Shown: piece by piece, positions 52,000-63,835 of the stretch
How the letters are laid out: each line of letters starts with the position of its first letter
How positions within the stretch are numbered: the stretch's first letter is position 1
Source: Gigantopelta aegis
Taxonomy: Eukaryota > Mollusca > Gastropoda > Neomphalida > Peltospiridae
DNA length: 64,000 nt
Assembly: GCF_016097555.1 (NCBI RefSeq)
Contig: NC_054706.1
Location: 28,521,611-28,585,610 of the forward strand
Direction of reading: 5' to 3'
Position numbers and translations under genes: made by a program
Notes under the pieces: model-generated
Databases searched by the model: none
What the model saw: only the letters and a program-made list of their open reading frames with translations
What the model was told of the DNA's origin: nothing

Positions 52000-52148
52000 G
52001 GGCCCATATTTTCGAAGCAATCTTAGTGTATGAAATCGTAAACTTATTGTAAGCTATGACGTCACTATGGCGTGTGCTGTAGTGACGTCACACCCTACGA
52101 TGGTTTTACTATTTCGTAGCACTAAGAGAGCTTCGAAAATATGGGCCC
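52000..52148. mobile_element. palindromic MITE, GGGCCCATATTTTCGAAG ends
   Basis: 'gggcccatattttcgaagca' mirrored by 'gagagcttcgaaaatatggg' then 'ccc'. Two 'gtgacgtca/tgacgtcac' sites near the centre (about 52058 and 52081). Sister of 31653-31800. Confidence 0.93.
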
Positions 52149-52180
52149 TGGCTCACAGACATGCAAATAGCGCTTATTTA

Positions 52181-52651
52181 GGTCTCACTACACAGATGAC
52201 TTCTGGGTGAGAGTTCATTCATCACGGTCCACTATAGTTCCTAATTGTGACACATGTTATGGTTCACATATTCACTTCTAGGAAATGGTGAAGAATTAAA
52301 ACAATATGTATGTTTATTGGTAAGCCTTCTGGCTGTATTTTGCCCATGTTATTTTGTAATATTGTGCATCGACCTTTTGGGACATGGGTATATAGTGCGA
52401 GTGACAGCCGGAGTGAATCGGTTAATGAACCACCTGTTCGGACCGGTACTACAGCCAGATGCGGTCATATAGCAAAAAACTGAGACGGAAAGATTCTCAA
52501 TTTTGGAGTGAAAATAAATGCTTATATAATGTATGTTCATAATGGTGTATGTTGTTAGTGCCAACGAGAACCCGTTCTATGGCAATCTTCGCTTGAAGTT
52601 GGGCAGTTTAACATGGGTTTCAATGGCAGATGACATCTGTGTAGTGAGACC
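52181..52651. mobile_element. DNA element, GGTCTCACTACACAGATG ends, copy 1
   Basis: Left 'ggtctcactacacagatgac', right 'gacatctgtgtagtgagacc'. 471 bp; no clear target duplication. Sister copy at 53533-53995. A lone right end, 'tccatgtagtgagacc', is at 55346-55361. Confidence 0.9.
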
Positions 52652-53532
52652 ATAATGTAAAACATGAAATTACTGTTTATCCCAAAATATATAAGTTTAA
52701 CAAGCCAAAATGAAAATGTACTAGTGTAGCATCCTTATAAAAGGTAATTACATCGATGTAGATTTGTGTGAAGCGTATGGGGACCCTGTTTGGGTAAATA
52801 TTGCAAACGTCAATTTTATTTATTTTTATTATTTTTATTTTTCTTTTCTTTTTTTCTTTATCTTTTTTAGGGGTGTGTGTGTCAAAATGTATATTCTAGT
52901 GTTCTTACATGTAATAAATAAATTGATCTGAGTGTCTAACACTGAGTTTCTCATTGTAAAAGGTCAAAATTCAAGGTCACAAGGTCAATATCCAAATTCA
53001 CCCTAATTTCTGTGATTTTGTGCATAATGAATTATTTCGAATGTACAGTCATATTGACAAACAGTTTTGATGGTATTGTGAATATATAACATAGTATTCT
53101 ACTATGAAAGTAGAATTTGTATCTGCCATTAATAATATGTGGATCTTCATGCTGAAATATACAGAAAAAACAGGATTTCAACACTTATTATGAAACAATT
53201 GTAGCCCATAGCAACAATTGATGGAAACTAATAGTTTTAATGAACTAACTAGATAATTAGCTTCTTTGTATGTTCCCCATATCAGACCTACCAAAAAGGT
53301 CATACATTACCATATAGTGGCTGCTTTTTTGATGGCCATCTTTTGTGTGGATGACCAAGGAGTAATAATGTGATATGAAGTTTTATTGGATGGTATGGTG
53401 CATCTATCTTTTGGTGTATTGGTTAGAGTTCATAAGTTACACGGCTCTAGTATAGCTTTTCATGGTGTAAATGACCCAAATTATCAAACTGACTTCAAAC
53501 CAAGTTTGACAAAATCGGTCACTAGACTTTAA
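52652..53532. other. AT-rich stretch between two sister elements
   Basis: No coding region seen; 'aaggtcaaaattcaaggtca' near 52961 is a simple dispersed motif. Confidence 0.5.
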
Positions 53533-53995
53533 GGTCTCACTACACAGATGACTTCTGGGTGAGAATTTATTCATCACGGTCCACTATAGTTCCTAATTGT
53601 GACAATTGTTATGGTTCACATATTCACTTCTAGGAAATGGTAAAGAATTAAAACAATATGTATGTTTAATGGTAAGCCTTCTGGCTGTATTTTATTTTGT
53701 AATATTGTGCATTGACCTTTTGGGACATGGGTATATAGCGCAAGTGACAGCCGGAGTGAATCGGTTAATGAACCACATTTTCGGACCGGTACTACAGCCA
53801 GATGCGGTCATATAGCAAAAAACTGAGACGGAAATGTTCTCAATTTTGGAGTGAAAATAAATGCTTATATAATGTATGTTCGTAATGGTGTATGTTGTTA
53901 GTGCCAACGAAAACCCGTTCTATGGGCAATCTTCGCTTGAAGTTGGGCAGTTTAACATGGGTATCAATGGCAGATGACATCTGTGTAGTGAGACC
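53533..53995. mobile_element. DNA element, GGTCTCACTACACAGATG ends, copy 2
   Basis: Same ends and over 95% similar interior by eye, with a 9-bp deletion relative to copy 1 near 53690. The 69-72-codon ORFs in both copies differ mostly at codon-changing positions, so they are not treated as genes. Confidence 0.9.
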
Positions 53996-54240
53996 ATACA
54001 CCATGAGGCGGATCAGCAGAACAAAACTGGTTGAAGAAATGTTTCGTTTTAAAAATCAGATGGGGTGAAAAAATCTTTCGCAAATTTTTTCTCCAAACCG
54101 AAAATTCTTTCGCAATTTTTTTTTTCTTCGCAATTGGCGACTTTGGCGAATGATAGCGCGAGCCCTGACAGTTAAATGTGATGGCTATTATATATAATGG
54201 GCGCAGCCATTTTGTACCATCTAGGTGAATACGGTATGCG

Positions 54241-54392
54241 GTCAAAACGGCCCCATGATGAAACGGCCCTGAACATATAAGTCAAAACGGCCAAAGATAA
54301 AAGTTAAAAGGGCCAAAGAAAATGTTCAAAACGGCCAAAGAAAAAAATCAAAACGGCCAAAAGAAATGGTCAAAACGACCAATAGCTACTAT
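54241..54392 (+). repeat. minisatellite of 'gtcaaaacggccaaagaaaa' units
   Basis: Six or seven imperfect units of 20-26 bp sharing 'caaaacggcc'. The motif resembles the 'cgaaacgacc' iterations at 44105-44130 and 49818-51220. Confidence 0.85.
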
Positions 54393-54676
54393 CACGTTAA
54401 ATTAATTCCCATTAGTAACAATTAGTAATCAATATAGCCTATATCACAGGCATTTCAAAAATATGTATCAAAACAACCAAAACAACGGAATCACTGGTAA
54501 CGATTTATTAGCCTACACAACGCAATTTACTATTGTAATTAAGACCACCAATTAACATTTTATTTAACAACACTGATAGACGGATGAGTTCCATGTGGCG
54601 CTACTTGTTGGGGTGTCGTGCGTTCCCGCCCTGTAATTCATTATTTTAATAATTCAATCACAGAAAGAGAAAGAGG

Positions 54677-54692
54677 GGGGGGGGGGGGGGGG
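54677..54692 (+). repeat. poly(G) run
   Basis: About 16 G bases after a GAAAGAG stretch. Confidence 0.9.
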
Positions 54693-55907
54693 CTGCTCAC
54701 CCAGGGGCCACAATGGGCCTGTCCCCCAATTTACTAATATAATTAAGACCTTGTATTTGAAAAGACCGATAGACCGATCTTTGATACTATCGGCAGGTAA
54801 CAGCAATTAGCCTTTTAACTTCTACAGTGAGTGTATCGAGTTTGTATAAAATCTGCTTTACAAATATTTCATGATACCATTTGTGTTTTTATTAGGTAAT
54901 CGGTTAGGTATTCGGAGTGTTTTAAGGCTCGGGCGGTTTTGTTAATTGTCAAATCAACAGGAGTAACCTTTCCTCTGCCCTGGGTAAAAAAAATCCCCCA
55001 AAAAATCGCTGTGAGTTAATCTTCCTTAAATATCAATAAAATACTGGTTTAATGCAACCATAGTTTGTAATAAATATTTTTCATTGTAAATGTATTTGTT
55101 AGCGTTCCCTCTCATTTTTGGGGTTTGAGGTAGGGTTGGGGTGGGACGCCCTTTGCTTCGTGCAATCTCTTGTATAATGGCTCGGGCGATGTGTTTGAAA
55201 TGGTTATAATAATAACTATTCATGTTTCTCCAAAACTTACCTGTACTTAAAATCTACATATTAACACAGATGTACTAGTACACTAACCACATATGTAGAT
55301 TTTAAACTCTTTGTTTATTCCAACATAAATAAGACGCAGATAATATCCATGTAGTGAGACCGTACTATAAAAACTGCAGCATGGCACAGGTTACGGCAAA
55401 ATGGTGCTATTGAGGCATGGTGCTGCACCATGCTAAAACAAACTAGGAAAAACACTATATCCCTTTAAGCCATCAGCACTGAAGGCTGGTACAGAGTTCA
55501 TTTGTAACAGTTTTAATGACTCGGTGGGTAGATGTACATGCAAGTCCATTATATTGTTTCGTTCATTGTTTCAATAATTCAAAGGTCATAATAATATAAA
55601 TCCTAGATTTTTATCCTCGCACAGTCACCAAAGATAAAGGCCCTCACCCATTTTGTTTTTTAATTGTCCATTAATGTTTTTTAACCTTTAAACATAATTA
55701 TATGATGACATATACAAATGTATGTGCTGTATTTCTAAAGTGGCAATGGAAAAAAATATCTAGCATTAATTTACTTGTATTTTATTATGGATTAATGACC
55801 AGTCATGAACAATTAACATCAGTCCTAGTCAGACGGTCCAGATAACTAACATATGTGCACCCATCAAAAGGTCTTAAGTGGCGCTATTTAAACTTGCACA
55901 ATTCGAA

Positions 55908-56253
55908 CTCGAACCTAATGGCGGCACCGACAGCAATTGCCGTCGTTGAGATACAAATTGCTGTAGGTAGAGTGCATCACCGAAGGCATTTTTGTGTCAT
56001 CGGTAAAGCTCCTTGACAAAGGCAAAATGTATACACCTAGTGTACATTATCTGCCAATATTAAACATTTGCGCATTTAAAAGATGTCTACATATAACAAG
56101 ATAGCCTTTCAGTCAGGTTTATTTGCTGCAAATGTCATTTAAAAAAAAAATTGCCATAGGCAGGCTCAAAATTGCCATCGGTGGGCCGTTTCACCCATTG
56201 TAATTCTTTTAAAAATTGCCGAGGGAGACAAATTCTTAAGTTCGAGCCCTGTA
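55908..56253 (-). mobile_element. MITE 'CAGGGCTCGAAC' family, reverse copy
   Basis: 'ggcaccgacagcaattgccg', 'aagatgtctacatataacaa' and 'gacaaattcttaagttcgag' then 'ccctg' match 5730-6077 in reverse. Confidence 0.88.
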
Positions 56254-57820
56254 TTGTGGTAAACCGGTAGGCCTATACCGGTTATAATTCTATTTACTAC
56301 TAGTAGTAGAAAATAATTAATATTAGGTAAAATTATGTGACATGAGGTGGCCCCTAATTCTTTAACAATGAAGAATTGGTTGGTCTTTTTATTTACTTTG
56401 CAGGTCTATTTATACAGTTCTTGGCAGAGGATATTTTGTTTTCAAAATTTTTATTAGCAACAGTTGATAACCGATTGAAATTTGGTTAGCAACTACTTTT
56501 TAACAGTTTTGAATTGTGTAGTGATCTCTTATACTTGCAAAGCAAATCATGAAGCTAGACCGAACAAAATATTCCCTGCTTCCCCGTTTACGCAGCACAT
56601 TACAATTTTGACAGTTTCAAATTAATTGTACCAAGGGACATGTACCGTATGAAATTGATTACTTGTTACAAATAAATCATGTAAAAACAGCAAAATGTTT
56701 TCCATTTGCTCTTTTGATAATGCACCTTTAATTGGATAAATTAAATTACAGGTATCTGGGTACTGCCATTGCAGGCCTTACTTAATATTAGTCTAGTCAT
56801 TCAGCTCACCTCTGACACAGGAGTTTGTAAGAGATCAGTAAACAAAAAATGTTCCTTCCAGTTGAGCTCAAGTAGCAATTAATAATACTGTTACTTTCTG
56901 CGTGTACCAGGTTTTTGTGTATTTAAGCCTATGCAAGTGGAAAATAAATTTGCACCATATTTTAGCCCATGAGCTTAATCCAGGGCTTCTAGATTATGGT
57001 AGCCCCACTCCCATGGCTAGTGATATTCAATGTTGGGCTAGTAAATAACTACTATTTCCATGCTTGATGGCTAGTGGAAAAAAGTTGTCAAATGCTGCAT
57101 TTAAGTCTATTTTGTAAATATAAATATGCTACTCCCACCCTGACCCCAGTATTGGTGTTTTTAATCTCTTTAGGTAATATATCCGATTATTACTATTAGT
57201 AAAATTGTATTAAGTAGTACTAGTGAATTTTTAATCATGGCTAGTAAATTTTTTAAATCGCTGATCCCATGGCAAGTGGATTTTGTAAACATTCTAGAAT
57301 CCCTGACTGTTATAAAAGAAATGAAGGAAGTTTTATTATAACAGCAGAGTTTAAAAGTATTAGAATTATAAAGATGTACCATATATGTATTAATTATCTG
57401 CAACTGCAAGTATCATAATTAATATTTTGTTATTTTTACATTTATTTGTAGTATAACCAGTATATCGCAATATAAATTTTAAACCATACATATTGCAATA
57501 TTTTTCTAGCATACCAGTATACTGTGCGTATATATTTTGTATGTGTTATATTTCACACATATTATATTTTTAAACAAAAACTTCCAGTTTAAGCAAATAA
57601 ACAATTGCTTGACTTGTTTGGAATGAATCTTGAGTGACTAGTATTATTTTATTAAGTTATGCATGAAATTAGAACACTTTATTAATTTTAATAATTGAGA
57701 ATTGGTCTTGGTAATACGTATCGCAATTCAGCTTCCTTTACTGCAATATATCGCAATTTGAAAATTTTGATAATACCCATCTCTAGTCATTACCCCCCAA
57801 AAAAACAACAACACAACTCC
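56254..57820. other. AT-rich intergenic stretch
   Basis: No convincing coding region or repeat. 'catggctagtg' recurs loosely at 57012, 57065 and 57236. Confidence 0.45.
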
Positions 57821-57872
57821 GCCCCCCCAACCCCCCTCCCAACCCCCCTCCCAACCCCCCTCCCCCCCCAAC
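57821..57872 (+). repeat. C-rich minisatellite (aacccccctccc)n
   Basis: About four 12-bp units. Confidence 0.9.
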
Positions 57873-58675
57873 AAAACAAAACAGAAACCAACAAAACAAT
57901 AAATATGTACATTAATTGATCTTACATAAATTTTGCATAGTAACTTTATAAAATCAACTTAATGATTGCATGTGCTAGCAGTGGCTTCCCCAGTCCATAA
58001 ACAAACAAAGTACATGTGTACCCAATATTACAAGGACAGTTTAGGTATCAAAAGCATTTCCCTGCCCCCTTCTCCCCAACTATGAAGCTTAGGTGGCTAA
58101 TAATATGCATTGCTCTATCCTCCAGTTGACACGCAAAAAACCTCACAAAACTACCCTTCCCACCCCAATCCTGTTGATACTGATACTGAAACACATTTAC
58201 ATACATCTGAATTCCATGCAGTGCTATATACAGTTTTATTATAGTATGAATATGAAAAATTTCAATATGTACATACAATATGTGCAAACCTGTAGTGTAT
58301 ACAGTTGATAGACAAAAATGTGTGTTCATGGATGGATTATGAAAAGCTCTGAGCTACCCAGGCATGTATGAATATGAAAAGCTTAAGAGGGCCCATAGTA
58401 TTAAAAATATTTAGATATGTGTGTATACCGTGAACAAAATATTATTTGCTGTAACCTGATAGACTCTTAAAAACTGGTCTGCTCTGATCTTGTAGCATCA
58501 TTCTTGCATACTCATTGCGGGGCTGTCTCAGATCATATTCACACCATATGGTAAGGTTTTTTGTTTGTTTTTGAAATAGATATTTTTTTTAATAATCTGG
58601 TGTTGATTAATAGCATTTAATGTTATACCTTTACTTGCTTAATAATGTAATATTAATAAAAAGTCTTTGTCCGAA

Positions 58676-58922
58676 GGTGGAGGACGTAGCCCAGTATTGA
58701 AGTGCTTGCCTGGTGTGTGATTGGTCTGGGATTGATCTCCGTCGGTGGGCCCATTGGATTATTCCTTATTCCAGCAAGTGCACCACAAATGGTTTATCAA
58801 AGGCTGTGGTATGTGCTGTTCTGTCTCTGGAATAGTGTGTGTAAGAGATCCTTTGCCACTATTGGAAACATAAATCAATATGCTGTAGTACGTGGTGTTA
58901 TTAAACAAAGCAAACTTCAACT
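58676..58922 (+). mobile_element. SINE, tail B, decayed
   Basis: 'gaggacgtagcccagtattg', 'ctccgtcggtgggcccattg', 'ggaatagtgtgtgtaagaga', with most of the tail lost and ending 'gtggtgttattaaacaaagc'. Confidence 0.82.
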
Positions 58923-59324
58923 TTTTTGCCAGAAAGGTTGTTTCAAGTTACATTCTGTGTTAAAACATTTATCCAGCACTTTTATAAATGCCAATAAATT
59001 TTCAGATGTGTTCTCTGCATCCTGCCCGTAAAAAGAGTGATTGAATAATTATGAAGTACTGTGAACACTTATAACAGTACAGGCAAATCAAATACAAATG
59101 GGATGGTATACCTGAGATTTGATGGGTTTCAGGATCGAATGCTCTCGATGGACTCGGGACTTGATTTCTTTTTATTCTAACCAGTGCCTAAGAATTGATA
59201 TATCAAAGGGTGTGCTACAATATTTACTGTCCTGGGAAAGGGCATACAAAATATACTTTGTTTCTTTATTGGTAGAATTAAGCAGCCTGCATATACATGT
59301 ATGTTGCAGCAGATTCTCTAGTGA

Positions 59325-59612
59325 GGGGTGGTATGCATCCCAGTGGTAAAGTGTTCGCTTGGGTATGCAGCCCAGTGGTAAAGTGTTCGCTTGATGCACG
59401 GTCGGTCTGGTGTCGATCCCCGCCGGTGGACCCATTGGGCTATTTGCATGTACTATCCTGTCTGGGATGGTGCATATAAAAGATCCTTTGCTGCTAATCG
59501 AAAAGAGTAGCCCATCCTCTCTCAATATCTGTGTGGTCCTTAAGCATATGTCTGACGCCATATAACCATAAATAAAATGTGTTGAGTCCGTCATAAAATA
59601 AAACATGTCCTT
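59325..59612 (+). mobile_element. SINE, tail A, with doubled head
   Basis: 'tgcagcccagtggtaaagtg' then 'ttcgctt' appears directly after a shorter copy of the same words (59332-59361 and 59364-59393), then box B GTGTCGATCCCC, a body with an internal deletion and a full tail A. Confidence 0.88.
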
Positions 59613-59647
59613 CCTTCTAAATACAAGTTGTCTCTTTCTTTTTTACC

Positions 59648-60032
59648 GGCCTCGGTGGTGTCGTAGTTAGGCCATCGGTCTACAGGCTGGTAGGTACTGG
59701 GTTCAGATCCCAGTCGAGGCATGGGATTTTTAATCCAGATACCAACTCCAAACCCTGAGTGAATGCTCCGCAAGGCTCAATGGGTAGGTGTAAACCACTT
59801 GCACCGACCAGTGATCCATAACTGGTTCAACAAAGGCCATGGTTTGTGCTATCCTGCCTGTGGGAAGCGCAAATAAAAGATCCCTTGCTGCTAATCGGAA
59901 GAGTAGCCCATATAGTGGCGACAGCGGGTTTCCTCTCAAAATCTGTGTGGTCCTTAACCATATGTCTGATGCCATATAACTGTAAATAAAATGTGTTGAG
60001 TGCGTCATTAAATAAAAAAAAATTCTTTCCTC
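59648..60032 (+). mobile_element. full-length SINE, 'ccggcctcggtgg' head, tail A
   Basis: 'ccggcctcggtggtgtcgta', box B GGGTTCAGATCCC, 'caaataaaagatcccttgct', end 'gcgtcattaaataaaa'. It shows the family in plus orientation. Confidence 0.93.
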
Positions 60033-60580
60033 TCTCTTTCTGTCTCTCTGCATGTCCCTCTCTCTCTCAGAAGAAGAAAGCGGAAAAAGAAATGTTTTAA
60101 TAACCATATGCTAGACACCAATTTAATAGTTGTACATGTACATAAAAAGTACATGTAGTTTATAATATGTTATAATATGGTATTGTTATTGAACATTTAA
60201 AAATGTTAACTCAAAGTGTATCTCAAGTGAAGCAAATTGTACATAGGTCATGCCATCTCAGGGGCAGCTTTTTTTTTTTGGGGGGGGGGTGTGATTCTGA
60301 GGGTGTGCACTCTTAGGGCTGTAAGTGCTGTTATAGTCCAGTCAAATTAAGGTTTGACCCGCAACTAATTGCAACGGTAACACTTTTTACGAGAAATTAC
60401 TCAGAAAGTGTTTAGAAACAACATATAAAAAATATCGGAAAATATCGCTGGGGGAACATGCTTAATTTTGCGACCAAACTTTGTCCCTAAAGCATATTTA
60501 AAATATGACGTCGTGGGGCTAGCGATCTTTTCTGTATTTACTCAACGATGGTCTTTGTATCTAATCATTCCTGGCGATAG

Positions 60581-60913
60581 GGATCAACATCAGTATTAAC
60601 ATTTGATCAGCCATTGTACTGGGAAGCAAACACTATCATCAAGGAACCTCCAACAAGTCCCCTCTGCTCTATTGCCTTGTGATTGGGAGGGTTACATACA
60701 GAAATGAGTTTTATTTGCTGCATTGGCTATACAATGAGTGGTTTCAGTCTCCAGCAGATTATACAGAAAGTGTATGCATTTATTTCTGTCAATCATATAC
60801 AGAGAGGAAAGACGGTAAAAGTAAAACTTGTTCTTGATACTGCCATACAAGATTTACTTGTCTCTCGAACGTTTAAAATTACAGTGCCTATACTGAATTG
60901 TATCAAGTGTTGA
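60581..60913 (+). pseudogene. fragment of an uncharacterised invertebrate protein family
   Basis: Open across 60581-60913 except one TGA at 60680-60682. It reads LTFDQPLYWEANTIIKEP, then IAL-stop-LGGLHTEMSFICCIGYTM, then VNHIQRGKTV. From memory, TFDQPLWWKA...RLGGFHTEMSFLGCIG...VHMxxGKA is a conserved core in many uncharacterised cnidarian and mollusc proteins. There the residue before LGG is Arg, so TGA fits CGA decayed at CpG. Lying between transposon ends suggests the family is element-encoded. I know no function for it. Confidence 0.55.
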
Positions 60914-61065
60914 AGATGAAACCGTAGCTGATTCCACAGTTGACATTTCAAACATAGATACCAAAATACATGCCCAGGTAGAAGATGTGAGGGTAGATGA
61001 GGAAAAGGATACCAAAGAAGAACTATTTTTAAGAATGCGGCTGTCAGTTCTATCTTACTCACAAG

Positions 61066-61770
61066 ATGCAAGATCTGGAAAAAGACAACCTTGGAGTATA
61101 CTTTATGTTCAAGATTGGTTATCATGTTCTACGAAGATGTTATCGCTTTTGGGCTGAATTTTCTTCCCTCGATAACCAAAGTTCAACAATGCATGCTGCC
61201 GGTGATGCCGATAAGGTGATTTCCAAAGCAGCTGGTGCATGCATACAGCTGGTCACTTATCAGTGAAGACACAAACCCTTCTTATCGTCTTGTACCGCTA
61301 TGCTGCTATTAAATCAAGCAAACAATACTTTTAGACTAACAATATAAACGAAAGTGTGGGATAACTAGAAAATGAAGATGGTGCTTAGGCAAAAAATGTG
61401 TTGCTTACTTATTGTAATATCCGCAATTAGTTTGTGATGAAACATCAAAGTTTGTAAGTTTGTTTGTATTGAAAAGGGAGAATTTAAGTATTCAAAAATA
61501 TTTTTGTCCACCAAAATTACAAGTTTTGTTGCATACTTTCTGAAAGAAGATTTAAGCAAAAACATTGCAGTTAAGTATGATTTACACAGCTGATGCAGAA
61601 TTTTTTTTAGAAATTATCTGTACAAGTTCAAACCGTGCCTCCAAATCAAATGTTGTAGCCTGTCAGCAAGCGAGTGTTTTGGTGGGTTTTTTGCAGTATC
61701 GACACTGGATTAGTGTAGATGATAATGATGCTGTGTTAGATCCATAGAAAAGCTGCTTGAGATAATTTGC
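61066..61770 (+). pseudogene. possible further decayed coding sequence of the 3.2-kb element
   Basis: 61066-61266 (GYHVLRRCYRFWAEFSSLDN) and 61565-61747 (NVVACQQASVLVGFLQYRHW) look protein-like, in different frames and with stops between. No family recognised. Confidence 0.25.
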
Positions 61771-61911
61771 TACAGGTGTTTTAAGTTGACATGTGACACA
61801 AAACGATGCACGGATATGGAATGTTCTGTCAGTTGCTGAGAATGACGCTGTAGGAGTGGTTCCAATTCTCCAATTTCAACAAAGAGTGAAGTCAACTACT
61901 GTGAATGGTAT

Positions 61912-62395
61912 ATGAAATAGACTTAAAGTAACCATGAAAAAATTCAAAAATAAAGTGTCAGTGACATAACAAATAGACTGAAAGTAGCTGCGAATAAACC
62001 TAAAAATACAATGACAGTGACGTATCAAATACACTGAAAGTAGCCGCGAATAAACCTAAAAATGCAATGACAGTGACGTATCAAATACACTGGAAGTAGC
62101 CATGAATAAATTAAAAAATACATTGACAGTGATGTATCAAATACACTGAAAGTAGCCATGAATAAATTAAAAAATAAAGTGAAAGTGACGTATCAAATAC
62201 ACTGAAAGTAACCATGAATAAACTCAAAAATACAGTGACGTATCAAATAAACAGAAAGTAACCGTGAATAAACTTTTTAAAAATGCAGTGACAGTGACGT
62301 ATCAAATACACTGAATGTAGCCATGAATAAACTCAAACATACAGTCACAGTGAGCACTGACGTATCAAATATACTGAAAGTAGCAATGAGTAGAA
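61912..62395 (+). repeat. 56-bp tandem array, ~8.5 copies
   Basis: Units carry 'actgaaagtagc' then '(c/t)gaataaa', and 'cagtgacgtatcaaatacac'. Offsets are 56 bp with a few indels. Every unit has 'gtgacgtat'. It lies inside the 3.2-kb element. Confidence 0.95.
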
Positions 62396-62744
62396 CGGAA
62401 TTACATTGATTTAATAAATTTACATACATGTATATACAGTCATGTATATAGACACATCTACGTTAAATGACATAGATGGCGGCTTCCAATGCCGTTGTAT
62501 TTGTGGAATTAATATTTGTATGCAATGTTTAGCATGATGTGTAGTAGTAGACTAGTCCTGAGTGCAAACAGATCCTTGTGAAATGCAGCTTCGGTCAAGT
62601 ATAAAAAAGCGGTCATAAGTACAAATCAAGAGATAAGAAGCTTCACTTGGTGTAGTGTTTAAGTCTCAAGGGCATGTCAATCTGCCCCAGACGGTCAAGG
62701 CAGAGGCATGGTATGTATGTCATATTAATCTTATTTCACCAGCT

Positions 62745-62865
62745 TCACTGGTGTAGTGATTAAGTCACCGGGTGAGGCTGTTGGCGGGTACTGGGTTCGC
62801 ATCTCAGTACCAGTTCCCAAACAACAAGTTTTAGCAACTCAGTGGATAGGTGTAAAACAGCCTTG
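62745..62865 (+). mobile_element. SINE-like head, decayed
   Basis: 'cactggtgtagtgattaagt', 'gcgggtactgggttcgcatc' and 'cagtggataggtgtaaaac' echo the 'ccggcctcggtgg' head family. Box B-like GGGTTCGCATCTC. It lies inside the 3.2-kb element. Confidence 0.55.
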
Positions 62866-63689
62866 CATTATTATATTATAGATTACACAAATGCACAAAG
62901 AGGGACAATACAATAACAGAAACACACACAAAACAGTTGACAATGATTTTAAAAAGTGTATGTTTACAATGCTCAAATTTAAAAATTCACAAATATGTAT
63001 ATAAATCACCTGAATAGCAAAAAACATACCATCAATAGCTCTAAACTAATTTATTCATGCATATTATTACAATTTAAATCACATTTAGTTCATAATTTTT
63101 CCCAAAAAATTGTTTTAGAACAAATATTTTAATGTAAAGATATGAAAAATTGTGGATTTGCCGAAGGGGAGATAATTATGGCGATATTGTGACGTAGATT
63201 TTTTTTTTTTTACAAAATTATATTTTACGAAAAAAGCACAGTCTGTTATCTTTAAGATGATAAATAATTTAAGAAAATATACCAATTAATAAGAAAGTTA
63301 TGTTGGAAAATGTATCCCTACCCTCTAATGAAACACACTCACCAATATTTCTCATATGGGTCATATACATACAATTTTATGCACTTTCCCTCTCGACTAC
63401 ACCTTGATATTTTTAATATGTTGTAGATGAGGTATTTCAGATTTAAAAAACATTAAAATCAATTCTGTTGCAATTACTTGTGGGTCGACCACTTTTTTGA
63501 GCTAATTTGACTGGACTATTAGGTTAACCGATTTTATGTTACAACTGGGTTACCATGTTAATAAGTCGGGCAGACTGCCAAACCAGTTTTAATTTTTTCT
63601 ACTGCCAAATGTTACCTAGCTATTGTCTACTTTCATGCAGTGGTACAGTTCTCATCTGTAGTGTGATATCCATCATTCTGTGGACTTTG

Positions 63690-63835
63690 TCCCCATCCCA
63701 ACCAGTGTCCCCATCCCAACCAGTGCCCCACAACTGGTACTGCCCTGTCTGTGGGAAAATAGCTTACCATGCAGTATATAAAAGATTGCTTTTTATTTTG
63801 TTAGGAGTAGCTGATGTGGTGGCTGTAGGTTTTTA
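63690..63835 (+). mobile_element. SINE body fragment
   Basis: 'accagtgccccacaactggt', 'ctgtctgtgggaaaatag' and 'gtatataaaagattgc'. A 20-bp stretch, 'gtccccatcccaaccagtg', is doubled at its start. Confidence 0.65.

Larger units (their letters stand above)
60334..63518. mobile_element. 3.2-kb DNA transposon, ~45-bp inverted ends, TTA target duplication
   Basis: Left end TAGTCCAGTCAAATTA then, after a gap, 'ttgacccgcaactaattgca'. The right end, read inward, gives the same 16 bases then 'tcgacccacaagtaattgca' after a longer gap. TTA flanks both sides (60331-60333 and 63519-63521). A 3-bp TTA target fits PIF/Harbinger-like (TWA) or another superfamily. Inside: decayed coding fragments on the plus strand (60581-60913 and perhaps 61066-61747) and a 56-bp tandem array. 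Confidence 0.82.

Noticed and set aside
52254..53815. Conserved hydrophobic 69-72-codon ORFs in the two GGTCTCAC elements
   Set aside because: The frame survives in both copies, but most differences change the amino acid and one copy has a 9-bp loss. The opposite strand is equally open. This looks like young sister copies rather than selection.
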